NCBI RefSeq assembly: GCF_000189635.1
Contig: NW_002476569.1
Span: forward strand, 587,068-622,914
Length of the DNA: 35,847 bases
Source: Tetrahymena thermophila SB210
Taxonomy: Eukaryota; Ciliophora; Oligohymenophorea; Hymenostomatida; Tetrahymenidae
Reading direction: 5' to 3'
Under the pieces are notes generated by a model. The model saw nothing but the letters and a program-made list of their open reading frames with translations, did no database searches and was not told where the DNA came from. Numbering within the stretch: position 1 is the stretch's first letter; each line of letters opens with the position of its first letter. Positions 1-12,414 of this stretch are shown here, piece after piece. Position numbers and translations under genes: made by a program.

Positions 1-272
1 AATAAGTCTGATCATACTAACTTACTTAAAGATTCTAATATCATAAATATGTTTTAATTTTAATAATAATTTAAGAAATTAATATTTTCAAATGTTCAAA
101 ATTTATTTATTTTTATTTAGTATCTATCTATTATTATTTTTCTAATAGAATATTTGGTATCTAATTAGTAATAAACAACTTTTCTATCTTCATTTATTAA
201 TTAAATATAATTAAATACAATAGTTTATATTGGATATTTAAAAAGAAAGAAAGTAGAAATAAATAAGTACTA
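1..272. promoter_or_regulatory. 5' flank of LRR-pseudokinase gene A1
   Basis: Non-coding AT-rich sequence that aligns over most of its length with 13,030-13,291, the flank of the second copy A2. The best-kept stretch is the last 40 bases, an A/G-rich run containing AAAGAAAGAAAGTAGAAATAA just before the start codon. No TATA box or other motif can be assigned with confidence. The homology reaches the window edge, so the duplicated unit may start further left. Confidence 0.4.
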
Positions 273-3200
273 ATGAATATGTATTTGGTTTAGAGATAAG
301 AGCTGCTTAACTGCAAACAATAATTTTAAATACTATACAAACAATCAATCCATGATTTTTTAAAAACATTTGGCTATGTTTATGAGAAAGAAATTTCAAG
401 AAGTAGTTCTTCTTTAGTAGTGTAAGCTAAATCTCTCAAGAATAATAATTCTAAAGTGGCAATTAAAATACTAAATTACGAATACAATTCTAAAATAAAT
501 ATTTAAAAACTGAAAAAATAAGTAGAATTTTTAGATAGTCTAAAAGGAGAGAAATATGTGCTTTAGTTTATTGAAATAATTCAAGATTTAACTTATGGTA
601 TTACAGCGATAGTCACAGAATACTGCGAAAGTATTTTTTTTAATTTAAATGATTAATTGTTTAATTTCTAAAAATATAGCAAATTTAGCTTAAATTCTAG
701 AGATAAATAAGCTAAAAATAGAGTAAGTTTATGCTTTGGCGTATTAACTTTTAAAAGGCTTGCTTTTAATGTAGGAGAAAGGGAAATCATTGAGATATAT
801 TGAGCCTGAAAAAATATTTTACAGTGCATCGAATAACTAATTTTTGTTATGTAAAAATATATATATGTTCAGGCTATTATTAATAATACTTTTTTGATAA
901 AATTAGCTTACTTAAGTTTTACCAGGTTAATTCACTCTGAAAACAATGAAGTAATTTCAAAAAAAAAATGATTAATTTTAATTTAATTAAAGCAATAATA
1001 AGGAAATTTGAACTATTAATCACCTGAAGTCATTGATAAGAAAAAACCATACACAATTACAGTAAATATCTTATTACTATTAAAATATGTTTTAACTTTT
1101 ATTTTTAGGCTGATATCTTTTCAATAGGTGTGATTCTTCTTGAAGCTTTACTTCAAAGAAAACTAAAAGGTATGGAGTATTTAAAGCTAAAAAGTTAAAG
1201 TTTGATGAGCGTTTTACCTGATCTTTTAAATGAATAAAATCGTTAATTTGTAACTAATATTTTAAGTAAAATGGTAGATCCAGATTATTGTAAAAGAAGT
1301 CAGCCAATTAATATATTATAGCTTCTAAATAAATTGAAGGTAGATTAAAAACACCTTAAGCTTATTAAATTAGACAAAAATATAGAAAATAGAGATGTTT
1401 AGCTTTAAGCTACTAACTAACAGGAAAACATCTAAAGTATATCTACATAGTCAATATAAAGAGAATAAATTAAAATGGCAACTGAAAAAGAAAAAATAGT
1501 CTGTATTTAAATTGACGAAGATGAAGAAGATATTATTGAAAATTAAATTGGATAGTAAAATGTTAAAGTAGAGTTTGATGAAATTTAAAACTAAAAGACA
1601 AATATGTAAAATTTTGAAGTCTAGTAAATAAAACCGACTATAGAAATAACTAAAAGTTCTTAAAATGTTAATTAAAATGAAAATTTGAGATAGATTGTTA
1701 AAGAAGAAAACACAGAAAATATATTAAATGAAAAATAGAAAAATGAATAAAAAGGATAAATTGAAAAAGTTTAAAAATATTTTGAAATTGATGAAGAGGA
1801 AAATTTTATTGAAACTTAAATTGGATAACATAATATGAAAGTGGAATACAATGAAACTTCAAATTAAATAAAAAATATGATAAATGGTGAGGACCAGAAA
1901 ATATAACCAGTAAATGAAATCATATAAAGTTCTAAAAATATTAAAGAAAAAGAAAATTTAAGTTAGATTATTAAAGAAGAAAACACTGAAAATATATCAA
2001 ATAGTATTTAATAAAAAGAATAGAAAAGAATATAAATTTAAAATGAATAATAACAATAAGTTATAATTAATGAAGATGAAAATTAAATTGGAAAGGAGAA
2101 TATTGAAAAAGATTTTTGTGAAATTTAAGATTAAAAAATAAATATGAAAAATGCTGAAGATCAGAAAATCAAGTCTTTAAAAGAAATTATTTAGATTTCT
2201 CCTAATATTAATGCAAATGAAAACATTTAGCTTGAAAAATAAAATTAAAAAGACATTGGATAGAATATTATGAATAAATAGATAATACTATCTCAAAATA
2301 TTGATCATTCCGATTAAATCTAAAAAGATAAAAGCAATTTTGAAGAATATAAGTAATCTTTAATGGAAATTGAAAAAGAAGATCAATAAGAAATTAATCT
2401 AGAAAATTAAACCAATCTTCATTAAGAAAAGCAAATAATAAATATATAATTCGATTCAACTCAAATTAAAAAAAATAAAATTCAAAAAGATAAACTTGAA
2501 TAGGAAATTATGTCTGAAATTTTATTATGGATATAAATATAAAATAGTAATATTGCATAAAATTATTAAATTATTTTAGAGGATAAAGAAGTTTAAAATA
2601 GTTTGAATAAACTTATACAATATTTAAAATATAATTCATTTCATGCTAAAAGTTATAATAAAAATAGCTAAAGGGTATTAAAAATCGTTGACACCATAAA
2701 AATTCCTTAATAAGATCAAAACTATGAAATTATCGATATTAAATTCAAGTAAATTATATTAACAAAAATAATAATAGTAATAATAATAAATAAAAACTTA
2801 TTAGAAATAATATGCCTTCAGAAGATGAAATAATAAAAATAGGAAAAGTCCTATAAAAATGCATAAGCATAGAATAAATAAGCTTGGATTTTAATAATAT
2901 GTATTAATTATTAACATAAGCATTTTTAAATGTCATAATAACTTTTTTTAATATAAAAAATATATTATACCTGAAACTTATCTAGTGATTATTACTTCAA
3001 TTCTGGGTAATATTTTTAAAAAATTTAATTTAATTGAAACTGCATTTTTTTGTTAATTCAAATAGATTTCTTTGTTTTTTACTATTATTTTTTTAATATG
3101 TTCAGAATTAGCAAGTAGAAATGCTTTTAGTAGCTTATTTAAAAATTTGATAAGTGTGATAATTTGTCATCTTTAAGCCTTAATGTAAGGTAAGCCAATT

Positions 3201-6200
3201 TAATATATCTAATTTTTCAAAAATATATTGCTTTAAATAGACAACAAAATTAAATATGTTTTTTTGAAAATCATAAAATTTTAAAAGTTGAAGTAAAATC
3301 TTAATTAAATACTTACTACTTTTTCACAAATAACTTATTTCCAAGCTTAAAAATGAAACAAATGATTTCTTATATATAAATTATATATGTTATTTTGAAA
3401 AAATTAAGTTTTTATAATTATTCTATTAGTTTAGATATAGAAGGAGAAAGATAATTAGGTAAATGGTTTGGCTTGTGTAGAAATCTTCTCTTCTTAAATT
3501 TAAAATTAACTTTAACCTATTCTTATCCACAAACTGAAAATGTTGTCTCTAATATTATTTAAGGGTTATTTTAATGTATAAACTTGGTCTATATAGATTT
3601 GAGTTTAAGGTATTAATTATTTTTATAAATAAATTATTCTAAAAGTAATCTATTTTTTTAACAGTAATTATTAGTTTAAATCATAAGAATTTTGCGATTT
3701 TTGTGAAATTTTTACTAGATGTAAAAATTTGAATTTTTTAAGTTTTGATATAAGGTAGCAAATATTTTAATTAATAGCCTTTAAATTATTTTATTTGTAA
3801 TTTATTAAAGTGACAGCATAGTAAAATATGGATTTAGTTTATTTGCAGAGTATTTGTAGAATTGTCAAAATTTAATTTCTTTAAATCTCAATTTTAGGTA
3901 AAGAGTTATTCTAATAAATAAATAAATTTATAGTTTTTAAGGAAGGAATAAAATTTAAAATTTAATTTACTTATAAAAAGTGATTTTGAAGAAAGAAAAA
4001 CAGATTTAAAATTATTTTTATATAGCATACAATCTTTGGAAAGCTTAAAGTGTTTAGACTTGAATTTAGGGTAAAATATTTTAGAAATTAATAAAAAAGA
4101 TAAAATTTTTATTTATTTATTTATTCTTTTTTACTTAGTTAAAATGATTTAGAGATTATGGATCTTCAATAGGAAATTGAGTTTTATAAATATAAAAATT
4201 TAACAAATTTAAAGCTAAACTTATTGTAATTTTTTTATATTTATCTTTAATGAACAAATAAATTAAAATCTTAAAAAGTAATTGCAAAATTAGCCAAAAA
4301 TAAACTAACTTAATACTAAGAAGCTTTGAAATGAATGAAAATATTAATTCCTTGCATTTGATTTTAGTGTAAATTAAAAATTAATAAAAAATATTGAAAA
4401 AAAATTATTTAATTAATAGAAACAATTTCATTTAAGATGGTCATAAACATGAAATGTGTTTTTATAGATTTAAAAATTTAACCAATCTAAGCTTAGAAAT
4501 ATCGTAAAAAAATTAAAATTAATTTATTTTTCACATTTTAATCAAGAAATTTGAAGAATGCAATATATTTTAAAAATAAATTAGGGCGTTCAATTTTCAA
4601 AATAATTTTGATGATACAATTGATTGGAGCTTTTAAAAATGTGAAAAATTGAATTTTTTAAATTTAAAAATAAGGTAATTAATCAATCATTTAATGTATG
4701 AAAATCTGATTTCAAATACTTTTAAATTTAAAGTTATTACTAAATAAGTAATACAAATTTAGAACTATTTGGATAAAGCATATCAGAATGTAAACAATTA
4801 AATTCTCTTAAGCTTGATTTAAGGTAAAATAAATAAATAAATTTTTTTCATGCTAAAAATAAATTACTCTTTAATTGTTTTATTTTTATCATAAGCGACC
4901 TTAAACTAGGCAAAATTAATTTAGAAAGATTTGGATAGCAATTATCTTAATGTATCAATATTAACTCATTAGATATGAATTTAAGGTTATTTCATTTCTT
5001 TAAAATTAAGTTTATAAATACATTCTTTTTATTAAAGATCAAATTGTATTGGTATGAAAGAAATGAATATTATAGGATAAATGATAATGAAACTTTAAAA
5101 TTTAACATAATTAATCTTAGATGTTAGGTAATTTAATTATTTTTCTATACATATAGTTCTATTTAATCAGTTAAAATCTAACTTTTAATTATGTTTTTTA
5201 GTAATTTTTAATTTTATTTCTTAGTTATAACTAGATTAGGTCAAAAGCAACAAAGTCTATTGCTTAAGCATTATAAAAATGTAAAAATCTAACTTCGCTC
5301 TCGCTTTAATTAAGGTTTTTATTTACATAATTCACAAATCCCAAAGAACTTTTAACATATTATTAATATTTTTTTATGAATATGTTTTTTTTATTCTTTT
5401 ATTAAAGCTCATGCAGCTAAATATAAATATACAGTAAGCTCTTATTAATTAACACCCACCCACTTTTAAAATTTTGTGTGATATTTTGGGTGTTATTTTT
5501 TAGGAATTTGTTTTTAAAAGTTTTTTTTAATTTTTGTAAATTTCATAAATTGCAGATAATTTTATTTGAAATGAAAATGATTCTTAATTTAGTTAAAACT
5601 AATTTTTTTTTTTAACTATCTTAATAAATAAATAAGCAATTCTATGATATCAGATAATGCTATTTAATTCTTAGGAGAGTGCTTAAATGGAAATAAGAAA
5701 ATATAACAATTGAATTTAAATCTAATGTAATTTGTTTTATTTATTTAGTTAATTAATTAATTAATATGATATTGTTGATGTAATACATATATTAGAGGTA
5801 ATAAGTTATCAAATGAAGTTTCAAGTTCTATATCTATGATTATTGAGAATCATTCAAATATTAAATAATTAGCTCTTAATTTAAGGTAATATAAATTCAA
5901 TAAAAAATAACTCATTCACATTAAAAATCAAAAATAAAAATATGATAATATTTATTAAAATAAATTTAAATTTTTAGTTAATTTTATTAAAAATAAATAT
6001 AGTATGGCTATTTATTTAAAATCGATTAATTTTATTAACCATTATTTTTTTATAGCAATAATAATTTCAATAGGATAGGACTAAACATTATTTTAAGTAA
6101 AATTATTAAGTGCTAAAATTTGTTATCCTTGAAATTTGATTGTGAGTAATAATATTTATTTTATTTTAAATAATAAATTTTTATATTTATTTAAATTTAA

Positions 6201-6310
6201 CTAGGCAAAATGATATAAGCTCAATTGATAAGTAAAAGTTTTAATAAGAAATAAAACAAAACTGCTTATTATTAAAGGAATTTTAATTTTGCTATTAAGA
6301 ATATTATTGA
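273..6310 (+). CDS. LRR-pseudokinase, type A, copy 1 (23 exons, ~1331 aa)
   Basis: Ciliate code. Proposed exons: 273-630, 680-850, 907-950, 993-1061, 1109-2748, 2805-2900, 3106-3189, 3430-3609, 3665-3754, 3811-3897, 3981-4070, 4139-4225, 4279-4368, 4420-4503, 4585-4674, 4734-4823, 4896-4985, 5038-5127, 5225-5314, 5637-5726, 5796-5885, 6056-6145, 6205-6310. They total 3996 nt with no internal TGA. Residues 1-260 are a protein-kinase fold: Lys65 of KVAIKIL is kept, but the loop glycines are absent, the catalytic HRDxKPEN is LRYIEPEK (157-164), and DFG is LSF. YQSPEV (APE-like) and DIFSIG (216-221) are recognisable, so phosphotransfer is very unlikely. A Gln/Glu/Asn linker (about 300-755) carries three 92-93-residue repeats. 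The rest is about 18 LRRs. The A2 equivalent of Met1 is ATA, so the start may be Met3 at 279. Probably a soluble scaffold or sensor: no signal peptide or membrane segment seen. Function is unknown. Confidence 0.85.
1511..2345 (+). repeat. Three tandem ~92-residue repeats in the A1 linker
   Basis: Repeats begin near 1511, 1787 and 2066 (period about 276-279 nt, in frame). Each starts with a hydrophobic-acidic patch (IDEDEED, IDEEEN, INEDEN), followed by a conserved QIG, then a basic-polar stretch ending near EENTENI(L/S)N in the first two. The third is the most diverged. Copy A2 has only two such units in this place, so repeat number varies between paralogs. Confidence 0.75.
2805..6310 (+). 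repeat. LRR exon array of A1 (one repeat per exon)
   Basis: Eighteen exons, most exactly 90 nt (30 residues) and nearly all starting and ending in phase 2. Each encodes one ribonuclease-inhibitor-like LRR ending in a pattern such as KCxNLxSLxLxLR, with the last codon split by the intron. The exon at 3430-3609 is a double unit (180 nt) without the intron seen elsewhere. The last exon is a short C-terminal cap with the TGA. Confidence 0.88.
5430..5504. mobile_element. Small inverted-repeat element in an A1 intron (possible MITE relic)
   Basis: Inside the unusually long intron 5315-5636 lies ACAGTAAGCTCTTATTAATT followed by AACACCCACCCA, about 23 bases, then TTGGGTGTTAT. The inner arms (AACACCCA / TGGGTGTT) are perfect complements. 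The left end resembles sequences at 22,063 and, inverted, at 19,372. The A2 counterpart intron lacks it. A transposon end is an inference from the TACAGT-like start. Confidence 0.4.
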
Positions 6311-6843
6311 ATTTATAAATAATATATTAATTATTAAAATTTGTGTTTTTTCGTTTGTTTGTTTTTCAAATTGATTTTAATTTATTCATTAAAAATTTAA
6401 ACTATTTTTTACAATAAACTAAAATATTTTTATGAACTTGTTCAATATTCAAAATTAAATTAGAAAATATTTTTATTATAAAATAAATAATTAATTAAAT
6501 TATTAAATGGTAAAGATTAAATGAGTGACTTGATATCTATCTACCCAATTTTTTTAGTTTTAGATTCGCCTAAAAAACAAAATTTCGATTATAATATAAT
6601 AAATTAAGTATAATAAAAAATTCAGATTTCTATATTTTTGTAATTTTTTGATTTTAATATTTTTCTATTGTATTTTATTTAAAATAAAAATATTAGAATA
6701 ATTTAATAGATAATCAATACATATTTATTTTATTTTAATTTTTAAAAGAAAAAAGTTCTTAACTTTCATACTAAGTTTTTTATATTTACAAAAATCAATA
6801 TCAATCAAGCAATTTAAGGATTTTAAATTAAAAGACAGAAATA
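6311..6843. other. Spacer between A1 and B1
   Basis: AT-rich non-coding sequence holding the A1 3' end and the B1 5' flank. Blocks near 6470-6560 (including AATTAATTAAATTATTAAATGG and a run with TGACTTGATATCTA) recur in the A2-B2 spacer at about 19,220-19,310. Apart from these conserved blocks I see no gene or known motif. Confidence 0.5.
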
Positions 6844-9800
6844 ATGGATTATATAAAAGCTTAAAATTTGTAAAATTGCTACAATAAAATCTAATTGACA
6901 CACAAGGAAACAATCCTTTAATTTTTAAAAACTCATAACTATGAATATGAAAAAGAGATAATAAATAATCGCTTTTCGTCTGTATTTCTAGCTAAATCCT
7001 ATATTGATCATAATAATGTAGCAATTGAAATACTACATAATGAATAAATATATAAATTAAATCATAAAAAGCTTGATAAATGCATATAAATTTTAGAAAA
7101 TTTCATTGATGAGAAGTATTTTCTTTAATTTAATTAATCCATTTTAGATTTGTAGTATGGGATTGTCGCTATTGTGACTTAAGCTTATGAAAGTATTTTT
7201 ATTTGTTGGATATTATTAAAATAATGATGGTGTTTTAAATATTATATATAGAAAATCTAGCTTGTATCCTTGAGAACAATAGACTTACAATGAGCTAGAT
7301 ATACGCTTTAACATATTAACTACTAAAAGGAGTGCTTTTATTGTAAGAAAAAGGAATTGTGATAAAAGATATTTAGCCATCAAATATTCTGTTTAGCTCT
7401 ACTAAGAATTAATTTTTGCTAAGTAATTATTAATCAATCATAAAGAAATTATGAAAGATTCTTTTTTAATAAATTAGCTTATCATAGATTTTATAAATTT
7501 GTAGAAAGTTCTTAAAAAGAAGTATTTATTTAATTAAATAAATAATAGTTATATCTAATTCTATTTTAGTATTAAAAAAGAAATTTGAATTACCTGTCAC
7601 CTTAAGTTATTGATAAAATAAAACCATATTCTTCTTCAGTAAATAGTTTTTTGAAATACTAACTATTTAAATTTTTATTATTTAGGATGATATTTATTCT
7701 GTCGGAGTAATTATCTTAGAAGCTTTACTTTAAAGGAAACTTTAAGGTATGGAGTATTTAAAGCTAAAAAGTTAAAATTTACTAAGTGTCCTTCCTGAAC
7801 TTAAAAGTCATGAAAGCCAAGAATTTATTACAAAAATTTTATGTAGAATGATAGATCCAGATTCAAACAAAATTAGTTAACCTATAGTCCTACTATAGCA
7901 ATTAAATAAATTAAAAGTAGATGAAAAATAGCTAAAATTCCTAAATTTAAAGGATATTGTTTAATGCAAAGAAGAAATTAAATAAGAATTATAGTAAATG
8001 GAACAAGCGGAAAATTAAGTTCAAATTTAATAATAAAAACTATTACAGTTTTAAGAATAAATAAAAATTGAAGAGCAAAATTTATTAAATGATTACACAA
8101 GAATGGTAAAATCTCATTATTAATCTAACTAAACAGAAATAGATTAAAATCAAGCATTCAAACAAGCAAAATAAATAGAGAAACAAAATATAGATAAATA
8201 ATATGATGAAAACTTTATATCATAAGTCTAGGATTATAAAGTAAAATCAAATATTTAAAGCTTAGTATAAGATTAAGGTTTATAAACGAATTTGAGTGCT
8301 TAGAATCAGTAAAAATAAATAGAATTTATTGAGATAAATGATGATAGCGATGACTTAGAACTAAATTCAATATATTTATAAAATATTAAAACAGAACCTG
8401 AATAGATTTAAAGTAAAAATTAACTAATTTAAAAATAGGATTATCAATTTTAAAATATAGTTTAAAGTGATTAAAATAATGAAAATCTTTTGAAAAAAAA
8501 TCAAAAAGATTTAGATAATGATAATTTAGCTTATCTAGATATTAATAAATAATAATAATAAACTTTAAATTCATTTTTGTTTGAATCTCTTCCATAAACC
8601 CAGCTTAATCAAAAAAATCAAGAAAATGACAAATAAATATTATAAAATAACCTAATTGAAGAATAGCCAACATCTCTACTTGAAATTTAAAATATATTAA
8701 GTAAAAAAATCTAGGAAACTAATTAAAGCTTAAGTTTAGAAGTACAAGAATAGAATGAAAATAAGTTGTTATAAGATTCTTCCAAATAAATTGTTTTTTA
8801 ATTAGATTAAAAACCAAATACAATTGAAGAATAAATGGATAAAATAGAAAATAATAAAGAAATAAAAATTGATAAGATCACAGATATATACAAATCAGAA
8901 AATTATGAAATAGTTGATTTTGATTTCAGGTATATTTATTATTATATTTTAAGTTTAGTATGTATGTATTTAAAATAAAATAAAACCCAAAAACTTTTTA
9001 AAAAATTATTTTTTTTCTTTCAAAATATTTTTGTTTGAATTAAATCTTAATATTTTTAAATTTTAAAAAAAGAAAAAATAGAATATATGGATAAGGCGCT
9101 TAATTTCTTGGAATGGCGTTATAAAGATGCTAAAAAATGACTTACTTACATTTAAATTTTTAGTAAATTATTTTTTATTTTAGTGCTTTAATTATAACTT
9201 TTATTTAATTAAAAAATTTAAAGTGCTGAAATTAAAGATGAACAACAATTTTATTACAAGTAATTATTTCTCTAAATGATTTTACAATATTTATAAAAAT
9301 TTCAAAAAAATGAGTTAATAAATAGATAAAATTGGAGACTAAGAGATTATCGAAATAACTAAGGCCTTATAAAAATGCACTAATTTAACATCACTGAAGA
9401 TTAATTTATGGTATATTTTATAAATTTTAAATTTATGAAATGTAAATTATTTATATTTACATATTTTTACTTTAACATCAGTAACAATAATATTGGATCC
9501 AAAGGTGCCTAAATTTTAGGAGAATATTTAAAAGAATCTTAAAATTTTTTATTTTTAAGTCTTAATCTAAGGTAACAAACAAACAAACTATTAAATTTAT
9601 CATTTAGAAATCAAACTATTTTAATTTAATAATTTTAGCTATAATTATATAAAAGAAGGGGCTTTATATATAGCTTAAGCATTCACTAAATGTTAAAATT
9701 TAGTTACTTTAGAGCTCAATTTAAGGTAAATTAATATTCTAGTAAAACCTTTTTTAAAAATTATATTTAAATAAAGAAATACTTGCATCTAATAAAGAGA

Positions 9801-12414
9801 GTTTGATAAGATTTGTAATGATATAGCAAAATTAACAAATATTAATTTTTTAGATTTGGATATCAGGTAAATATTTGAAGTCAAAAATCAAAAGAATCTT
9901 AATAATTAATTTTTAAGCTAAAATTTTAAATAAAATGCAATGAATCTTGATGAATTATCCTTGATCTTTAAGAACAAAAACTTAATTACTTTAAGCCTTT
10001 TATTTGAGTAAAATTTTATTTAATATTTGATTTTATACTTCAAAAGATTTAAATGTATTTTAAAATTACTTATTAAAGCTAAAATTTAATCATCTAAAAT
10101 GATCAGTAGAAATTTATGAAGGGTGTAGAAAATTGTACAAATTTAGTCTCTTTCTCTTTATCTTTTTAGTAATAAGATTTTTTAATTAAACATTTAACTA
10201 ACTTGTTTCTTTGATAAGGTCTATATTTGAAGGATAGTATTTAAATATTCAAGTACAAAATTATGTGTCAACATTAATATAATCTTTATGTCTTGGAATT
10301 CAAAAAATGGTATCTCTCTCTTCGCTTTCGCTTGATCTTAGGTAATTATAAATATAATTTTAATTTTCTTTTTTCTTTAAAATTAAGAATAAATAAAATC
10401 TATTAATAAAACTGCTTTGAATAGTTAGCTAAAAAAAGATGAATTTTTTATTTTCATTTTATTACTCTTTTAATAATTAAAATAAATAAAATTACTCAAA
10501 TATAATTGAGGATTGAATGATAAAATATTAGTAGAAAGAGATATGGGACATATTTTTTTATTATTTAAAATATCTGAATTCATAGATAGATAACTTCTTC
10601 TAAAATGATAATAAATAAAACTTTAAATATCAATAAAAATAATTAGTTGTAACGCTTTACAAATAGATTAAATTAATACAATATCCGAGACTTTAAAAAA
10701 ATGCTAGAATATAACATCTTTGAGTCTTATTTTGAGGTATTTATTTAAAATTTTCAAAATATGAGGGAATATCTTGTTAAAAATTTTCTTAATCAAAAAG
10801 ATAAAATTGGGTTGATGTTGAAAGCTTAAAATATATTGGAATTAGCTTAGAATAGTGCCAAAGAATAGATAATCTAGAACTCAATCTATAGTAAACTATT
10901 TCAAATAATTAATCTCCGACTTTAAAACTAATTTTAATTAACTTTTCTTTAGTTTAAATAAATCAAACTAAAAATAAATTCAAGAGAAGTAATATTTCTT
11001 CTCTTAAATTTCTAGATAAATTTTGATTAAATTTATTTTTAGAAAGAGATTTTAAAACTGATCTATATGAAACGAGCATTTCATTATTTGTTATTTTGAA
11101 GATTTATATTATCTAATTGAGAGTTAATTTATTTTTTTTACTAAAAGAGAGAATAAATTAGGCTAATAGGGTCTTGAAGATTTTTCATTGAGCTTATCTA
11201 AGTGCACCAATTTGTAAAAACTTAGAATAAACTTTAGGTAAATCAATTCAATAATTTAAAATTAATTGATATATTTTTTATTTTTTTATAAATATTAATA
11301 GCTAAAATAATATTGGCAGTATGGGGGCAATTTTGATTGCGCAGAGCATATAAAAAATATAAAATTTGAAGCATTTAAGCTTGAATCTAAAGTAAATTAT
11401 AATCATTCATTTAATTCAATAATTTTTATAAATATTATTTTCTTTAAATATAAAAATTATAATTTTTTAACACAAAAACTATAATTTCATAAAACTATTT
11501 TATATTACTTCTAAAGCTCAAGCAAAATAGGGTCTGAGGGTGCAAAAAGCATAGCCCTTAAATTATAAACTTGTATAAATCTCACAAAATTAGAACTTTA
11601 TTTAAGGTATTTGAATATAAATTATTTAATTTAATTTTATTAAATTTATGATTTCTCTATTTTAATTCATCAAAATTATATTATACCAATCAAAGAGTAT
11701 TTTAGTCTTAATAAACTTTTATTAGCAAAAAAACTTAAAAAATTTATCATAAATATTTAAATAATTTTATTTTATCTAAAGTAAAAATAATCTAACAACA
11801 AGTTCAGTGCAATTATTATCTTTTTGCTTAAAAAATTGTACAAATATTATTGATTTAATTCTAGATTTAAGGTAAATTATTTATCTTTTATCATTTTTCT
11901 AATTTAAATTTTCAACTATAGTAGGAATAAGCTTTAGAATTAAGTAGCGAACAGTATTGGAGTTATTTTTTCATAATGCTTGAATATAAAATAAGCTGAT
12001 TTACACTTAGAGTAAAATTTTAATTAGAAATTAATAAATAAAATAATTTTAGTTTGAAATTAATCTTTATCATAACACAATGCTATTGCTTAGCTTTATT
12101 TAATATCTTTTATTGTGAATAATAAATAGGGGAAACAGTTTTGATAAATAAGGGATTAATGATATTTTAAGCCACTTTCAAAATTGCAAATCTCTTACCT
12201 ATCTTTATTTAAGTCTAAAGTAAATTAAAAAAAAGTGAAAATTAAATAATCTATTTAATTTATTTTATTATAAAGTTATAATAGCTAACAAATTACATAT
12301 TTCAAACTAAATAAATTATCAATTGATAATCAAATTACTAAGATAGACAAGCAGAGCTTTAAATAATTATTGTTATAAAAATGCTAAAAATTAAAACAAT
12401 TATATATTATTTGA
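6844..12414 (+). CDS. LRR-pseudokinase, type B, copy 1 (22 exons, ~1160 aa)
   Basis: Proposed exons: 6844-7192, 7252-7422, 7478-7521, 7570-7638, 7686-8929, 9082-9162, 9315-9410, 9482-9571, 9639-9725, 9777-9866, 9918-10007, 10079-10168, 10219-10341, 10647-10736, 10801-10890, 11148-11237, 11302-11391, 11517-11606, 11782-11871, 11922-12011, 12130-12219, 12276-12414. They sum to 3483 nt with one open frame. Exons 2-4 are 171, 44 and 69 nt, as in gene A. The kinase-like domain has no glycine loop, the VAIK lysine is Glu62 (VAIEIL), and DFG is RFY. The catalytic loop IKDIQPSN (154-161) still has its Asp and Asn, and DIYSVG is kept at 213-218. A Gln-rich linker follows to about residue 625, with an acidic FIEINDDSDDLE patch, then about 17 LRRs. 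Probably a non-catalytic scaffold or sensor; whether it pairs with A is inference. Confidence 0.85.
9082..12414 (+). repeat. LRR exon array of B1
   Basis: Seventeen exons, twelve of exactly 90 nt, all joining in phase 2. One exon (10,219-10,341) is 123 nt, adding 11 residues before a standard repeat; the same enlarged exon exists in B2. Long introns at 10,342-10,646 and 10,891-11,147 keep blocks conserved with B2 that may be dead LRR exons. The final exon ends in a short cap with TGA. Confidence 0.88.

Noticed and set aside
273..6310. Hundreds of TAA/TAG codons read as stops, implying a pseudogene
   Set aside because: They fall in frame throughout long conserved coding exons in all genes, while TGA is absent from those frames; this is the ciliate code, not decay.
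6725..6913. Minus-strand 62-codon frame upstream of B1
   Set aside because: Standard-code frame in AT-rich DNA overlapping the B1 leader and first exon; composition is Phe/Leu/Lys noise and it is not kept in the B2 copy.
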